DNA of 64,000 nt from contig CAOLHI010000059.1 of the NCBI GenBank assembly GCA_948474755.1, forward strand, positions 1 through 64,000. The letters are read 5' to 3'. Below are positions 11,822 to 22,390 of this stretch, one piece after another (the first letter of the stretch is position 1; every line of letters begins with the position of its first letter). The position numbers and the translations under genes are program-made. This DNA is from Ctenosaura bakeri. Lineage: Eukaryota; Chordata; Lepidosauria; Squamata; Iguanidae. The notes below the pieces were generated by a model, which saw only the letters and a program-made list of their open reading frames with translations, did no database searches and had not been told where the DNA came from.

Positions 11822-12055
11822 CAACCTTCCCCACTCCCAATGGCTGTTCAGTGGCTGGTGGGGAGCAGGGGAATTGGGGAATTAGCCAGACGCAGTCCAA
11901 TGAAATCATCAGCTGCAGTCTCTAGAGGACCCTAGCAGATCTTGGCAGAAGATGTCATTGGTCAACATCTGGCTACAGAGAGATGGGCAGGTGCTTCTCC
12001 AGTCCCACCTCTGCTCTCTACCAGCCACTGAGGGGACATGGGAGGGGCTACAGAC
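11822..12055. mobile_element. Inverted-repeat family E, copy 2
   Basis: The left arm (AATGGCTGTTCAGTGGCTGG, about 11839-11858) pairs with the right arm (CTACCAGCCACTGAGGGGAC, about 12019-12038). The middle carries CAGATCTTGGCAGAAGATGTC, the complement of a segment in copy 1. Hairpin-forming non-coding element of unknown superfamily. Confidence 0.55.
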
Positions 12056-12177
12056 ACTAAATGGTTATTTGTGGGAAAGGTTAAGGGGAGAGTTGTAATG
12101 TTGTTTTACCTGGATCTTGGCCTATGATTCCCAGAATTCTCTAGTCGGCTTGGCCATTGGCTGGATGAGAAATCTAT

Positions 12178-12371
12178 GGCCATTTCTGCACTATACTGTT
12201 ATAGTGCTATTATTCTACTTTCAACATCCTATGGAATTCTGGGGTTTGTAGTTTACTGAGGCCAAGTTGCTCTCTGACTGAGAATTCTAAATGCTCCTCC
12301 CTAAACTGCAAACCCCGGAATTCCATAGGATGTTGAAAGTGGAATAATAGCAGTGTAGTGTGGAAATGGCC
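12178..12371. mobile_element. Hairpin MITE, family A, copy 3 (TSD TAT)
   Basis: One of the best preserved copies: GGCCATTTCTGCACTATACT at the left, TGTGGAAATGGCC at the right, and TAT at 12175-12177 and 12372-12374. The arms match over most of their length (ACTTTCAACATCCTATGGAA against TTCCATAGGATGTTGAAAGT). Confidence 0.85.
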
Positions 12372-12374
12372 TAT

Positions 12375-13540
12375 GACTCATAGTCTGAAAAGTAATGCTT
12401 CAAAGCTTTCACAGTTTTTCAATATTGATTTCACTTTGTACAACTTTGAACTGCACTGTGTCCCTCTCCTTTAAAAAATTGCAAGGATTGTCAAATGTTT
12501 GACTTGATTTCTTTGCAATACCAAATCATTTAATACAATCCTAAATAGACATGATGGTGAAGGACCAGGTAAGCCAACATTAGGCCAGCTGAAGCTGTGC
12601 TAAATTCATCCTCTTCCCAGCCTAAAGGTGTTGGATGAGGACAGCCCTGGCCCTGATCTACTTTAATCTTGGCATTGTGGCTGTAACCCCTGACTGAAGA
12701 AGGTTTGGATTTGGCATAATATGACTCTCCCCTTGTTCTGTCCCTTGTCTGCCCCCTTCCCTTTTGGTCTTTCTGCTCACTGCTCTTAGCTAGCAGAGCA
12801 GTGCTTCTGGCAGATTACTTTGTCTTAAAATCTCTGAAATCAGCTATCTGAAAAGAATTTTGCCAGAAAAAGGGACCTTGTGCTGAGAAATGTCTTGTGC
12901 CTATTCCGAATCCCATACAGCAGGGTCATAATTTTGAATTGTCAGTGGTACTTACTGGATAAAGCAGGGAACAGGCAGGAAGTGTGAAGAGTTAGATGTG
13001 TTAGATGTATTAGAATTCTCAACTGAACATAGAACGTTGGTCAGGGGGGAACAGTTTAAAAAGACTCCAGAATACCTAAAAAATACAAATTTACTCTACT
13101 ATTATCTTTGCACACATTATCAAGATGTTATGTGCCATTTGCCTCCAAGACAGTTCTCTCACCCCAGCAGAAGTTTCATTTAAAAAAATATATTGCTGTA
13201 CATACAATTTGAGAACGTAATAATGCTTCTATACTTGTCATTTTGTATGTGTTAGATGATCCAGTTGAAACGTATACAATAATGAATCTGGCAGACTATT
13301 TACACAAGTAAAAAGTGGTGAAAAGTTCATGCAGTTTCCAAGGATCTCTAAATATGGAAGTACCTACCAAACCTTTCACAGCAATATTCCAGCAATCTTT
13401 TAGCGTAAAATATTCAAAAGCAGAAATAAAAGCAGAAATAATTGCTTGCATAGGTGAATAATAATCTTGCTTATCACATTTTTTTCTCTCTCCTTCCTTC
13501 TTCACCCTCCCACTCAAAAAGATATAGCAGGGCTAGGGAT
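12375..13540. other. Non-coding stretch
   Basis: Nothing recognised beyond chance frames of 60-70 codons. Confidence 0.4.
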
Positions 13541-13645
13541 CATGTGGCTGTCCAGATATTGTTAGACTGTAACTTACATCAGCTCCAATCGACAGAATGG
13601 TAAGGAATTGTGGTAGTTGCAGTTCACCATCTGGAGGACTGCGTG
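13541..13645. mobile_element. Hairpin element, family C, copy 1
   Basis: Inverted arms GTGGCTGTCCAGATATTGTT and TGCAGTTCACCATCTGGAGG are a diverged form of the reptile repeat built around ACTACAACTCCCATCA. Confidence 0.5.
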
Positions 13646-14285
13646 TTTCCTCTTCTCTGGGATATAGTAAAGTTTTTGCAAGACAAATAAGACAGCATCA
13701 TTTACGATCTGTAGGGGGTGGGACAGTAGCTCAAAAATGTGCAGATTCAGTACAGAATCTACAACATGAATAAAATTAGTACATTACATATGTGACTAGA
13801 CCAGGGGTGCAGCTATGGGGGGAGGGGCAAAATGAGGGCCTTGCCTCCCCCATTAAAATTCTGCTGCTCTAAATGAATTTTTTCTTTAGTCCCTAAATTT
13901 CTAGCTTAACACTTTACTTGAGGTTTTAGAAATACATTGTAGGCATCCAAAACAATGGGGCAGGCAAATTTACCCAGGGAATGTGGAATGCAACAAATAT
14001 AAGTGTTGTAGATGTGAGTGATTTTCAATATCTCTTCTCTCTGCAATGCTAGATATTTGGGCAGTGAAGAAAAAAACTTGTAGGGAAAGAATTCTTATTT
14101 GGAGCAGACATACCTTCATTCTCCTCATAGCTATAGTCCTGCAGTAAAGGGACCCACTTCTCACTGCAATCCTATGCTTATTTAGCAGAGAGTAAGCCTC
14201 ATTAAATTAACTGGACTTCCCTCTAAATAGGCATATCTAGGTTTGTACTGTCACGAGCTCTCTCTTGTCTTTATGTCAGGAGTGA

Positions 14286-14385
14286 AAATGGCTCTCCAGA
14301 TGTTTTTGGACTGCAAGTCCCAGCCAACATAGCAATTAGTGACAAATGCTGGGCATTGCATTTCAAATATATCTGGAGAGCTGCA
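14286..14385. mobile_element. Hairpin element, family C, copy 2
   Basis: GGCTCTCCAGATGTTTTTGG at the left pairs with ATATATCTGGAGAGC at the right; the interior keeps ACTGCAAGTCCCAGCCA. Confidence 0.55.
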
Positions 14386-15207
14386 TGACTATAGCTGAGA
14401 TTATGAATTCTTGGAGCTCGGGTTATTTGCACTGGTTTGCTTAAGCCTGAGATGGGGACCTCTGTCCAATGGGCCAAAGGCAGCCCACATCAAGACCCCA
14501 AGTGGTCCACAGGCTGCTGCTTCGCTTACCTGCAGTCTCCTATGAAAAATGAGAGACAAGACACTGTCTAAAACCTGAGAAGTCACTGTAGGGAACTGAG
14601 CTCTGATCTGAGCTGGGATAGCTGCTTCATTAACAGCTTAAGCCTTAACCACTCCTTGTTAAACAAAGATTATCCTGTTTCTAGGTCTCTACTATCCATA
14701 GTGACCATTATAAAATATCTCTTGTCCTGATAAGTGCCTTAACACCACATTAGCACAAAATATCTGACTAGGAAAAATATACACAAAATGATTCATCCTC
14801 AACAAGAAAGGTTATCTTGATTTACTAACCACCCTGCTGACTTTTCATGATGTGGGACATTTTCTTTAAAAAAAATAACATGTGCAAAACAGAGCAACAT
14901 TTTTCCATCAAAAATGAGAGCAATTTCTACTAAATACACCATTTTGTGCTGGAAAAATTTTATGTTTGGCACTCCCCAAAAGAACCATTTTTTTTTTTCA
15001 CAAAAAGTCCCAAAGTGGGGAAAACAAGCATGGGAAAATGCAGGAAAATTCCTGTAACCTCACCCAGAGGAAAAACCTCTGAAATGATTTGTTCTTCCAT
15101 GCAAGAACAAAATAAACAAACATTTATAGCCCTAAACCTGAGTTGCCTCTTAGAACAGGATGTAACTTTCTGATGATTTTTAGCTTCCACATAGGCTTTC
15201 TAGCTAT

Positions 15208-15252
15208 GCCATTAGGAAGGCTGATTGATCTCCCACCATTATGAGCTCATAT
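15208..15252 (+). repeat. 45-bp direct repeat, unit 1
   Basis: GCCATTAGGAAGGCTGATTG onward; differs from 16150-16194 at two positions by eye. Confidence 0.8.
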
Positions 15253-16149
15253 GAAGCTAGAAAGTCATAGGCTTTCTAGTTATGAAGTCTATACTGATCC
15301 TGGGTCATCCTGCACATATGTATGTGTATTCATATGTATTCTGTACTCATAAAAGTATTGACTGTCCATTGACTGATAGTATCTTGCATTTATCCCAGTA
15401 AGTTAGACTCATCTGAGTGTTGGCACCTATGGAGAAATTTGGAGGAGCTTGCAAATTCATGCCATTTTTCTGCCAGTTCCAGACAGAGGTAGATGCCAGG
15501 AACATGTCAGTATTTATTATACATATGATGTAGCCTTAGAGGTGTAATACATATATATGTATATAGGAAGAGCTGCCCTGGAGATGGAAAAATTGTTGAG
15601 CCCAAGGTAAAAATAGCACCTCTCTCTCTCAATCAACTCAAGGCCTTCTCTTCCTCCTCTCAGCTTCCCCAGCCCCTTTAACTTGTTTGTCCCTTGAATC
15701 TGCTTCACAGTGTGAAACCGTCATCTAACTGGGGGACAATAAAGAGAAAGGGCAGGGAAGCTGACAGCATGCCTTCCAGGTAGTATTGACAGTTGCAATC
15801 ATCTCTTCGTGTGAACATGTGTTCATAGTTGAGAAGAGATGCTGAGTACACATCTGAGACATCTCCTCCTCAGTGTCCCCAGTGTACTCAAAGGTTTTCA
15901 CCTCACCTTCATGAAAATGCTCCCACTGACAACAGAGTTGTGGTCTTTCTTTTGTTTGTACTTAAGGGGGTGCTACTTCTTGCTAGCAATATGTTTGGTA
16001 GTACTTGTTCTGCCTTGTTTCCTTCACCAACTTTCAAAAAATATTAGTGGAAATCTGTTTTCTGTTGCCTGAGGTGGCCTTTGGAGTTTTTGATTGCAAA
16101 CGATGAGAATAGGAAGTCCTGTTGTCTCTGTCACTTGGGATAGCAGGCT

Positions 16150-16194
16150 GCCATTAGGAAGGCTGATTGATCTCCCACCATTGTGAACTCATAT
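16150..16194 (+). repeat. 45-bp direct repeat, unit 2
   Basis: Second copy of the 15208-15252 segment, 942 bp downstream and in the same orientation. Confidence 0.8.
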
Positions 16195-16390
16195 CTAGGG
16201 CTCAGTGTTTAACCATTTCTCAAGGGAGAGTTGAGAAGGGGCTCAAGAGTTTTTATAAAACACATCTTGTACACAAACCCATCCAATTTAAAAAGGTAAG
16301 AGGTGATCCTTTATATCCCCTGGGAGAATAAAAATATAGTAATCCATTTTATACTGAGTCATATTATAATTCATCTGGTTAAGTTGTTAC

Positions 16391-17240
16391 CCTGAAATTG
16401 GGGAGTCTCGCAAGGGGCCCAGCTTTGCCAATTAAAATACCAAAGATGGGGAAATTAGAACTCAGAGCACTGGTTTTGCTAGCTAGAGGCAGGGTAACGT
16501 AGCGAGATATTTTACCCTATGTATACCGCATCAGGTTAGACAGTGGCTAGACAAGGTTTTAAAATAATGAACACTTCTTTATTAAACAGGAACACACAGA
16601 AGACAAACACAAACTAACTAACTGGAAAAGAAAAGAGTTGCAAGGGAGGGCAATACGACCTGTTCCGTAGTCCTGGGGAGAAGTTGGAGATTTGGGGAAG
16701 AAAGCTCAGCGTGGGGGTGCTGAGGGGAGTCCTTTGAACACACCAACGGCAGGGCGGGATGGCAGTCAAAGGTGATCCAGGATCGGTTAGAAATGAAGGG
16801 TTTTTATAGGGAAGATCGTGCCTTTCGGCTATGGCAGTCCCAAAGGAGAACAAAGGAGGTTTCGGTGCTGGACAAAAGGATTTGGTGAGGTCAGGTTTAG
16901 CGTGATGGGATTTGCATGTAGAAACAATACCTTTGGCTGAGACGTTGATGGCCCAACTCACAAGAGTAATTTGACTGAGAGCCACGTGACTATTGAGGAG
17001 TCTGTGGCAGGAAGTTCCCTAAAGCTTCGGGTGAGCTTTGGGTTGCTGGCTACAAAGAGAAATGGAATGTAAACCATTAACAGCCGCTCTCTGTCCGTGC
17101 TTATCCGGAGAACTTTGTGAACACGTGAGATGAGGTAATCGCAACCAGTCCAGCTAAGGCCAAATTAAATGATATCAAAAGGATATCTGAGGGTCCTCAC
17201 CGGGTGTGCCATAGCGGAAATAAAAAAGTAGGATAGCAAC
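16391..17240 (-). mobile_element. Probable solo LTR, copy 1
   Basis: Starts TGTTACCCTGAAATT, as does a diverged relative at 31243. Read on the minus strand it has a TATAAAAA box (16801-16808) about 220 bp before an AATAAA signal (16578-16583), the expected order in an LTR. Shared blocks with the second copy include GGGTAACSTAGCGAGAT and GCTGAGGGGA. The right edge and target duplication could not be fixed, and no internal retroelement genes adjoin it, so solo LTR is the likeliest reading. The 123-codon minus frame inside is not a gene. Confidence 0.55.
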
Positions 17241-17471
17241 AGCTGTCTAGGCCCTTAACCAGCCCTTCCTGGAAATGCCAACAATTGATTGCACGATTTT
17301 CTGTATACAGCGCATGTACTTTACCTCTGATCTTTCTTCTTTATTATCACTATAAATTCTGGATTGAGATCTTGAAAATTTCACAGGCCAGTCCCAATTC
17401 AGATGGAGCTCTTGGTTTCAGGTCAAGAACAACCTGATAAGGATGCAGAAACAGATTAATCTGTACTCAGG

Positions 17472-18034
17472 GGCCCTTTCCGCACTGAGGCTTCTAGCGC
17501 AAGCGGGGGAGGCCGGCAAGCGCAAGAAGGCTCGTCCGGGAGGCTGCCGCTTCCCCCTCCTTCCTTCCACAGGCGAAGGAACCAGCGGGGAAGCGGCACC
17601 GAAGGAGGCTTGCCGCGCAAGCCGCCCTCCCCCCGTGCGAAGCGGGAGACCTCGCGCAGGATTCCCACCCCGCACGCGCGCGCAAAGTGGGCAGCATCGC
17701 ACCGGATTCCTCCCCCCTGCGCGCACCGGATTCCTCCCCCCGCGTGTGCCGGATTCCTCCCCCCGTGCGCACGAAGCGGGCATCGCGTCCGTCGCGCTAC
17801 CTCCCCACCCCACTCCTTCCTTCCGCAGGGGCGGAGGGAAGGAAGCGCGACCCGGCCGGCTCCCGGAGGCTCCGCACGAAAGGTAAGTGCGGGTGGGCGC
17901 CGGGAGCGTTGCGCGAGCGCCGCTTCAGCCCCGTGAGCCGGGTGGAAGTGGGAGTGCGTCGTGCGGAGCGACGCTCCCACTCCCGCGAGGCTCACGGGGC
18001 TGTCGCGCGAGCAAAGGCCCGTGCGAAAAGGGCC
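17472..18034. mobile_element. GC-rich non-autonomous DNA transposon, family B5 (TSD AGG)
   Basis: Ends GGCCCTTTCCGCAC and GTGCGAAAAGGGCC, flanked by AGG at 17469-17471 and 18035-18037. The interior is very GC- and CpG-rich. It contains about three tandem copies of a CCGGATTCCTCCCCCC unit (about 17700-17765) and a strong internal hairpin (CAGCCCCGTGAGCC near 17925 with GGCTCACGGGGCTG near 17989). Open frames up to 179 codons exist in several phases because GC-rich DNA has few stops; arginine/proline-rich composition argues against coding. Confidence 0.8.
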
Positions 18035-18521
18035 AGGGACTTAGGGAAATATATCTCAAAAAGAAAATCTAGTTTTTAAAAAATTTTCATTTCAGGCCAT
18101 AGATAACCTTGTTATCAGGATGACTTAAAAACATAAAAGGCTTGTAAAGTATAAATTTGGGCCATACACATTTCTATATAAAATAATATATGCAACAAAC
18201 TTGTAAGAAAATGTCTAACCTCTGAAAGGCTCTCTGCCATGGCCCAGGCTTCCTATTTAAAAGTCTACCTGAATTATATAAATATATAGTCCTCATACAT
18301 AAATATACATACATTAGAATCTTATTCTTAAAATATATAGTGACAGCATATGGTGGGTTATTTCCACTAACTGACCATAATTGTTTCAAGACAAAAGTGG
18401 GTGAAAAGAAACATTCAGAATATAAATAGTATTGGAAATTCCAGCAATGGAGAGTTTCCTTGATGACATACAATTTCATCAAGGCAGATAATCCTTCGGA
18501 CCTCAAGATTCCACAGCCCGT

Positions 18522-18576
18522 TATTTATTTATTTTTGTTTATTTATTTATTTATTTACTTACTTACTTACTTACTG
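18522..18576 (+). repeat. TTTA/CTTA tetranucleotide microsatellite
   Basis: Runs of TTTA followed by about five ACTT repeats. Confidence 0.9.
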
Positions 18577-18652
18577 GTGGTTCTTGAACATGCTTTGCTT
18601 TACATCTTCCCAAATTTGTGAAACCTATTTCCCCCAGTGCTTCCTTTTGCAG

Positions 18653-18854
18653 GGCCATTTCTGCCCTACACTGTTATAGTGCTATTATTCCACTTTTCAT
18701 ATCCTGTGGAATTCTGGGGTTTGTAGTTTACTAAAGCCAAAGAGATCTCTGGCTGAGAATTCTAAATGCCCCTCTCTAAACTGTAAGCCGTAGGATTCCG
18801 TAAGATGTTGAAAGTGGAATAATAGCACTATAACAGTGTAGTGCAGAAATGGCC
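18653..18854. mobile_element. Hairpin MITE, family A, copy 4 (TSD CAG)
   Basis: GGCCATTTCTGCCCTACACT at the left, GTGCAGAAATGGCC at the right, with CAG at 18650-18652 and 18855-18857. Full hairpin arms are present. Confidence 0.85.
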
Positions 18855-19351
18855 CAGGTGGTTGGCCTGGAGGGTGGCTGAACTGTAGCCAGAATTGTCT
18901 GGTTTGCTCAGCATCTACTGGGACCCACGAACTGCTAGGGTATACTTTTCCTAGACCTGCCAATAGAAAACACTGCCCTGGGCTAGCAGGGAGGATTGGG
19001 GCAAATTGAGTCAGAAAATTTTTCTCTAACCTGCCACCCCTGATATAAGCTGCAGTATCACAAGATACCCAGGTGCATTTCTATTCCATTTCCTCTCAAT
19101 GCCTTGTTCACTCCCTAGTGTGAAAAGGAGCTACGCAGCTGTCCATACCAAAGTGGGATCCCCTATCCAACTCCTCCCTTGGTTTCCAACAGGCAAACTG
19201 GGAGGAGCACTGGTTAGCAGATGGGTCATCTGATAAGCTGATGAATTCTGATTCATACCCCATGCAGTACCAAAAGTTCTATAGCCAATAATCAACAAAC
19301 TGTACATAAGTGACTTCTTTATCAAATGGGATTGACCTTTCTTCCCTTTTC

Positions 19352-19578
19352 TTGTGTGCCTTCAAGTCATTTCCAACTTACAGTGCCTCAAGGCAAACCT
19401 ATCACGTGCTTTTTGAGGAGGTAAGATTAGTTCAGAGGGGATTTGCCATTGTCTTCCTGAGGCTGAGAATGTGTCACTTGTCCAAGGTCACACAGTAGGT
19501 TTCCATGACTAAGCAGAAATGTGAACCCTAGTCTCCTGCCATCCTAGCCCAATGCAACCACTACACCATGCTGGCTCT
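19352..19578 (-). mobile_element. Sauria-type SINE, reverse orientation
   Basis: Reads on the plus strand from the tail (TTGTGTGCCTTCAAGTCATT) to the tRNA-like head (CACTACACCATGCTGGCTCT). It is the complement of the 1660-1896 family and includes the conserved TGTCCAAGGTCACACAG segment. Confidence 0.85.
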
Positions 19579-19991
19579 TTCTTTGCTAGAAGCAGCTAAA
19601 TAGATGTGTCCTTATGTGTGTTTTCTCTTTGCTCTTCCTTTGACCTTTACACCCATCACTGCTCAAAGGATCTGCACAGCAAGATACCACCTCCCTCTTG
19701 TTCTTTACATATCATAAGGCTAGCATGGCCATGCAACTAACCAGTGAAGATACGCTGGTAGGAAACAAAGTAAAGCAAAACAAAACACTATTCCACTATT
19801 CCACATCATGTTTTGTTAACATTTAGATCTTTATTTTCAGGTTAAATAAGGTGTTCAAACAATCTTGCTTAGTGTTTTTGAAAAATTGAGTTACTAGAAA
19901 TGAATCATGTGTATTTCTTAATTAAGTATAAAGTGATCTATGTAATGCAGTTGGGAAAGAAATGAGTAAATAATGCAAGAACATATTCCCT

Positions 19992-20097
19992 TCAAGCCAT
20001 TGGACTGCAATCCCTCCCTCTCTTGACTACTTTGAATGCTAGTCAGGACTGATGGGAGTTGCAGTCCAACAACGTCTGAAGGGCCACATATTCTCCA
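19992..20097. mobile_element. Hairpin element, family C, copy 3
   Basis: Contains CATTGGACTGCAATCCCTCC and the pairing arm GATGGGAGTTGCAGTCCAAC, then GTCTGAAGGGCCACA. Confidence 0.6.
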
Positions 20098-21689
20098 GTT
20101 CTAAAATAATGAAATGAAGAAAGGAAATATTTAAGTCATTTCAGAAAAGTTGTCTCTAATATAATTTGAGAGCTTTTCCTGTCAAAGGCTTGTGTGCGTT
20201 TTGCAGAGCTTGTCTGTTTAAGTTTTTTGTTTTGTTTTTAATTTATTTTTAAAGATTTAAAATTGTTAGCCATATTGGGGTCTCCTTGAGGAAGAGACAT
20301 GATGGAAGACCTGTAAAATGAAATAACATAAAATCCATAATAGGCACCTAAGTGATCTTCTGTGGTAATCAATCGTCTGCACGTTAGGTAAAGCTATCCA
20401 GAACTCCAAGACCTTTTTTGCCACTTGGATATAGCACCTTGAGTTATGCAATCTGGCATGTCAAAAGGAAGCTGTGTGTGAACATCTGGTGATCTTTTCT
20501 ATGCCTTGTAAGCTTTCCTGGTTGTTTCTGATGCCATTAGGTTTTTAAAAATCACTATTCCTTGGATGCTGCTTTATCAGGCGACCCTCATTTTAGAGTG
20601 AAGAAGAGAACTACTTTTAATTAAGGCAAGTGATTTCGTGGATCACTAAGGTCCATCTCCTTGTCCTTTGTTAATATGATGTTGTCTCTGTCTGTTTGCC
20701 AAAGATTTCTCATCCCTCCATCTCTCACCCACAGAGCTGCCCATCTGCAGTAAAATTATTAGTGGAAAATGCTACTTTTTTATTATTTGAATATTCTTCT
20801 GAAATATTCTGGTTTTTTTCCCCTGAAAACAGACTACAAAACAGTATGGGGTGGGGAAGGACACAAACAAACTCTCTAAGTGAGAAGTGTACACTGCCTA
20901 GTTTGTTTAGATGCTGTGCCTTTGTGTTTGTCTTCTATTTGAATTTCACCTTCATAGTGCTCCTCTGGAGGCAGATTGTTTTTCTGTTTGTAGAACTATA
21001 GAGGGCAGCATTGATGAGCTGTCAGAATTCATTTTGTGCTAACAATTTAGGGAAATAATCAAATTAAGAGTCCTACATCTTATTTGTTGCAATTTGAAAA
21101 ATTCCACAGTGACAAAGGGTTTAATCTATGAACCCAACATGGTGGCTATGCATAGCATGCTAATGAAAAACCAAGGGAGTGTTATTGAAATATGCATTTC
21201 TTATTTTAAAAACCTTGTAGACTTTTCATCATAGAGCAGAAACCAATTTTGTGACATTCTAGAAAGGGAATGAATAGTAAGAGCAATTAGGTTTCATTTT
21301 TAATTATGGAAAGGTTCCAGAATAAAGGAATATATGATGTGCCCTGAGGCTGCCTGCATATTTTACTCTCAGGTTACTTCTAATTTAGCTATTGAAAAAA
21401 CAGGAAGGGAACTCTTGCATAGAGGAACATGCCGAGTCTATCTCAGTCCATCATTCACTTGGCTCTGCTCCACAGAACAAGAAGTGCTTTTCATTCAGGT
21501 GTGTCTATGAGGGGCAAACCTGAACAGATGTTAAGGCTTCTTTGTATTTTAAAGCGGTGGTAGAATAAGTTATAGTAGGGGGCTGGAAAGGGATATGTCT
21601 TTTATCTCCCTCTGTCTCCCTCTCCCCTTCTTTATTTCTATTTACCTTCTTACACACAAATACACAACTGACCTTTCTTTGGAAATGAA
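20098..21689. other. Mostly unique DNA; candidate conserved non-coding block
   Basis: No exon or repeat was recognised except a possible LINE-tail fragment near 20255-20335. From about 20560 to 21420 the sequence is free of recognisable repeats and carries homeodomain-like TTAATTAA, SOX-like CCTTTGTT and octamer-like ATGCTAAT/ATGCAT words, as in developmental enhancers. This is inference from texture only. The 101-codon frame at 20696-21001 has no recognised domain. Confidence 0.35.
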
Positions 21690-21905
21690 AGAGCCAATGG
21701 GATGCAGTAATGAAAATGCTGGACTGAAAGTTTGAGCTTCTGTTCCTGATTGAGCTGTGAGATTTACTCTTTCACTGGTTGACCTTGTGCCAGTTAGCCT
21801 CTCTCAGCTTGACCTGCCTCACAAGATGGCTATGTGGATAAAACTAAAAGAGAAAAGTCATATGCTGGCTTGAGCTCACTAGAGGAAAGTCAGGTATGAA
21901 TGTAA
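21690..21905 (+). mobile_element. tRNA-derived SINE
   Basis: The tRNA-like head (GATGCAGTAATGAAAATGCTG) is followed by the body words TTGACCTTGTGCCAGT and CTCAGCTTGACCTGCCTCAC. The tail resembles the squamate pattern ending in GGAAAGTCAGGTATGAATGT. Confidence 0.75.
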
Positions 21906-21984
21906 ACTTCTGTCTCCAGCTTGGAAGGAAATGGTTTAGTACAACAAAGTGATAAGACAGTGATGCTCAAAAGAATAGGCAATG

Positions 21985-22390
21985 TTCTACTGATAGAATG
22001 CAATAAATATTTTTATTACATATTTATCTCTCTTTTCTTTAGAAAAAAATAGCACTCAAGATGGCTAACAGATACCATTAAAACAAATTATACAATGTGA
22101 TCACAGTGATCACAATAATCAATGAGCATCAAAACAGACTCACAGGCAGGTTTGAAGATTTGGATCTTTCCATCTTTCCTAAAAGCAGTTAGCGTGGTAA
22201 CTGATCACAAACACAAAGGGGGGATGGATTCCACAGTTAGGGCACAACACAAGAGAAAGCCCTCATCAGCCCTTCAAATGGGCCTCTGTGGATGACGATA
22301 TTCCTCAGGATAGTCTGTCTCAAAGATTCTAACTTTTAGACAAGTCCATAATGAGACAGGTCCCTCAATTAGACCCCAAGTCTTTGGTAT
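21985..22390 (-). mobile_element. L2-type LINE 3' UTR fragment, reverse orientation
   Basis: Starts with the complement of an A/T-rich tail and CTCAAGATGGCTAACAGATA, then GGGCCTCTGTGGATGACGAT and AGGTCCCTCAATTAGACCCC. These are typical of squamate L2 3' UTRs on the opposite strand. The right boundary is unclear. Confidence 0.5.

Larger units (their letters stand above)
14400..16390. other. Non-coding stretch with one short duplication
   Basis: No gene recognised. 15208-15252 and 16150-16194 are near-identical 45-bp segments. The short frames have no family features. Confidence 0.4.

Noticed and set aside
16614..16985. Minus-strand 123-codon frame
   Set aside because: Inside the LTR-like unit between its TATA and AATAAA signals; not a gene.
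17456..17995. Minus-strand 179-codon frame and overlapping 108-147-codon plus frames
   Set aside because: All lie mostly in the GC-rich family B5 transposon, where stops are rare in every frame. Arg/Pro-rich composition and tandem repeats explain them.
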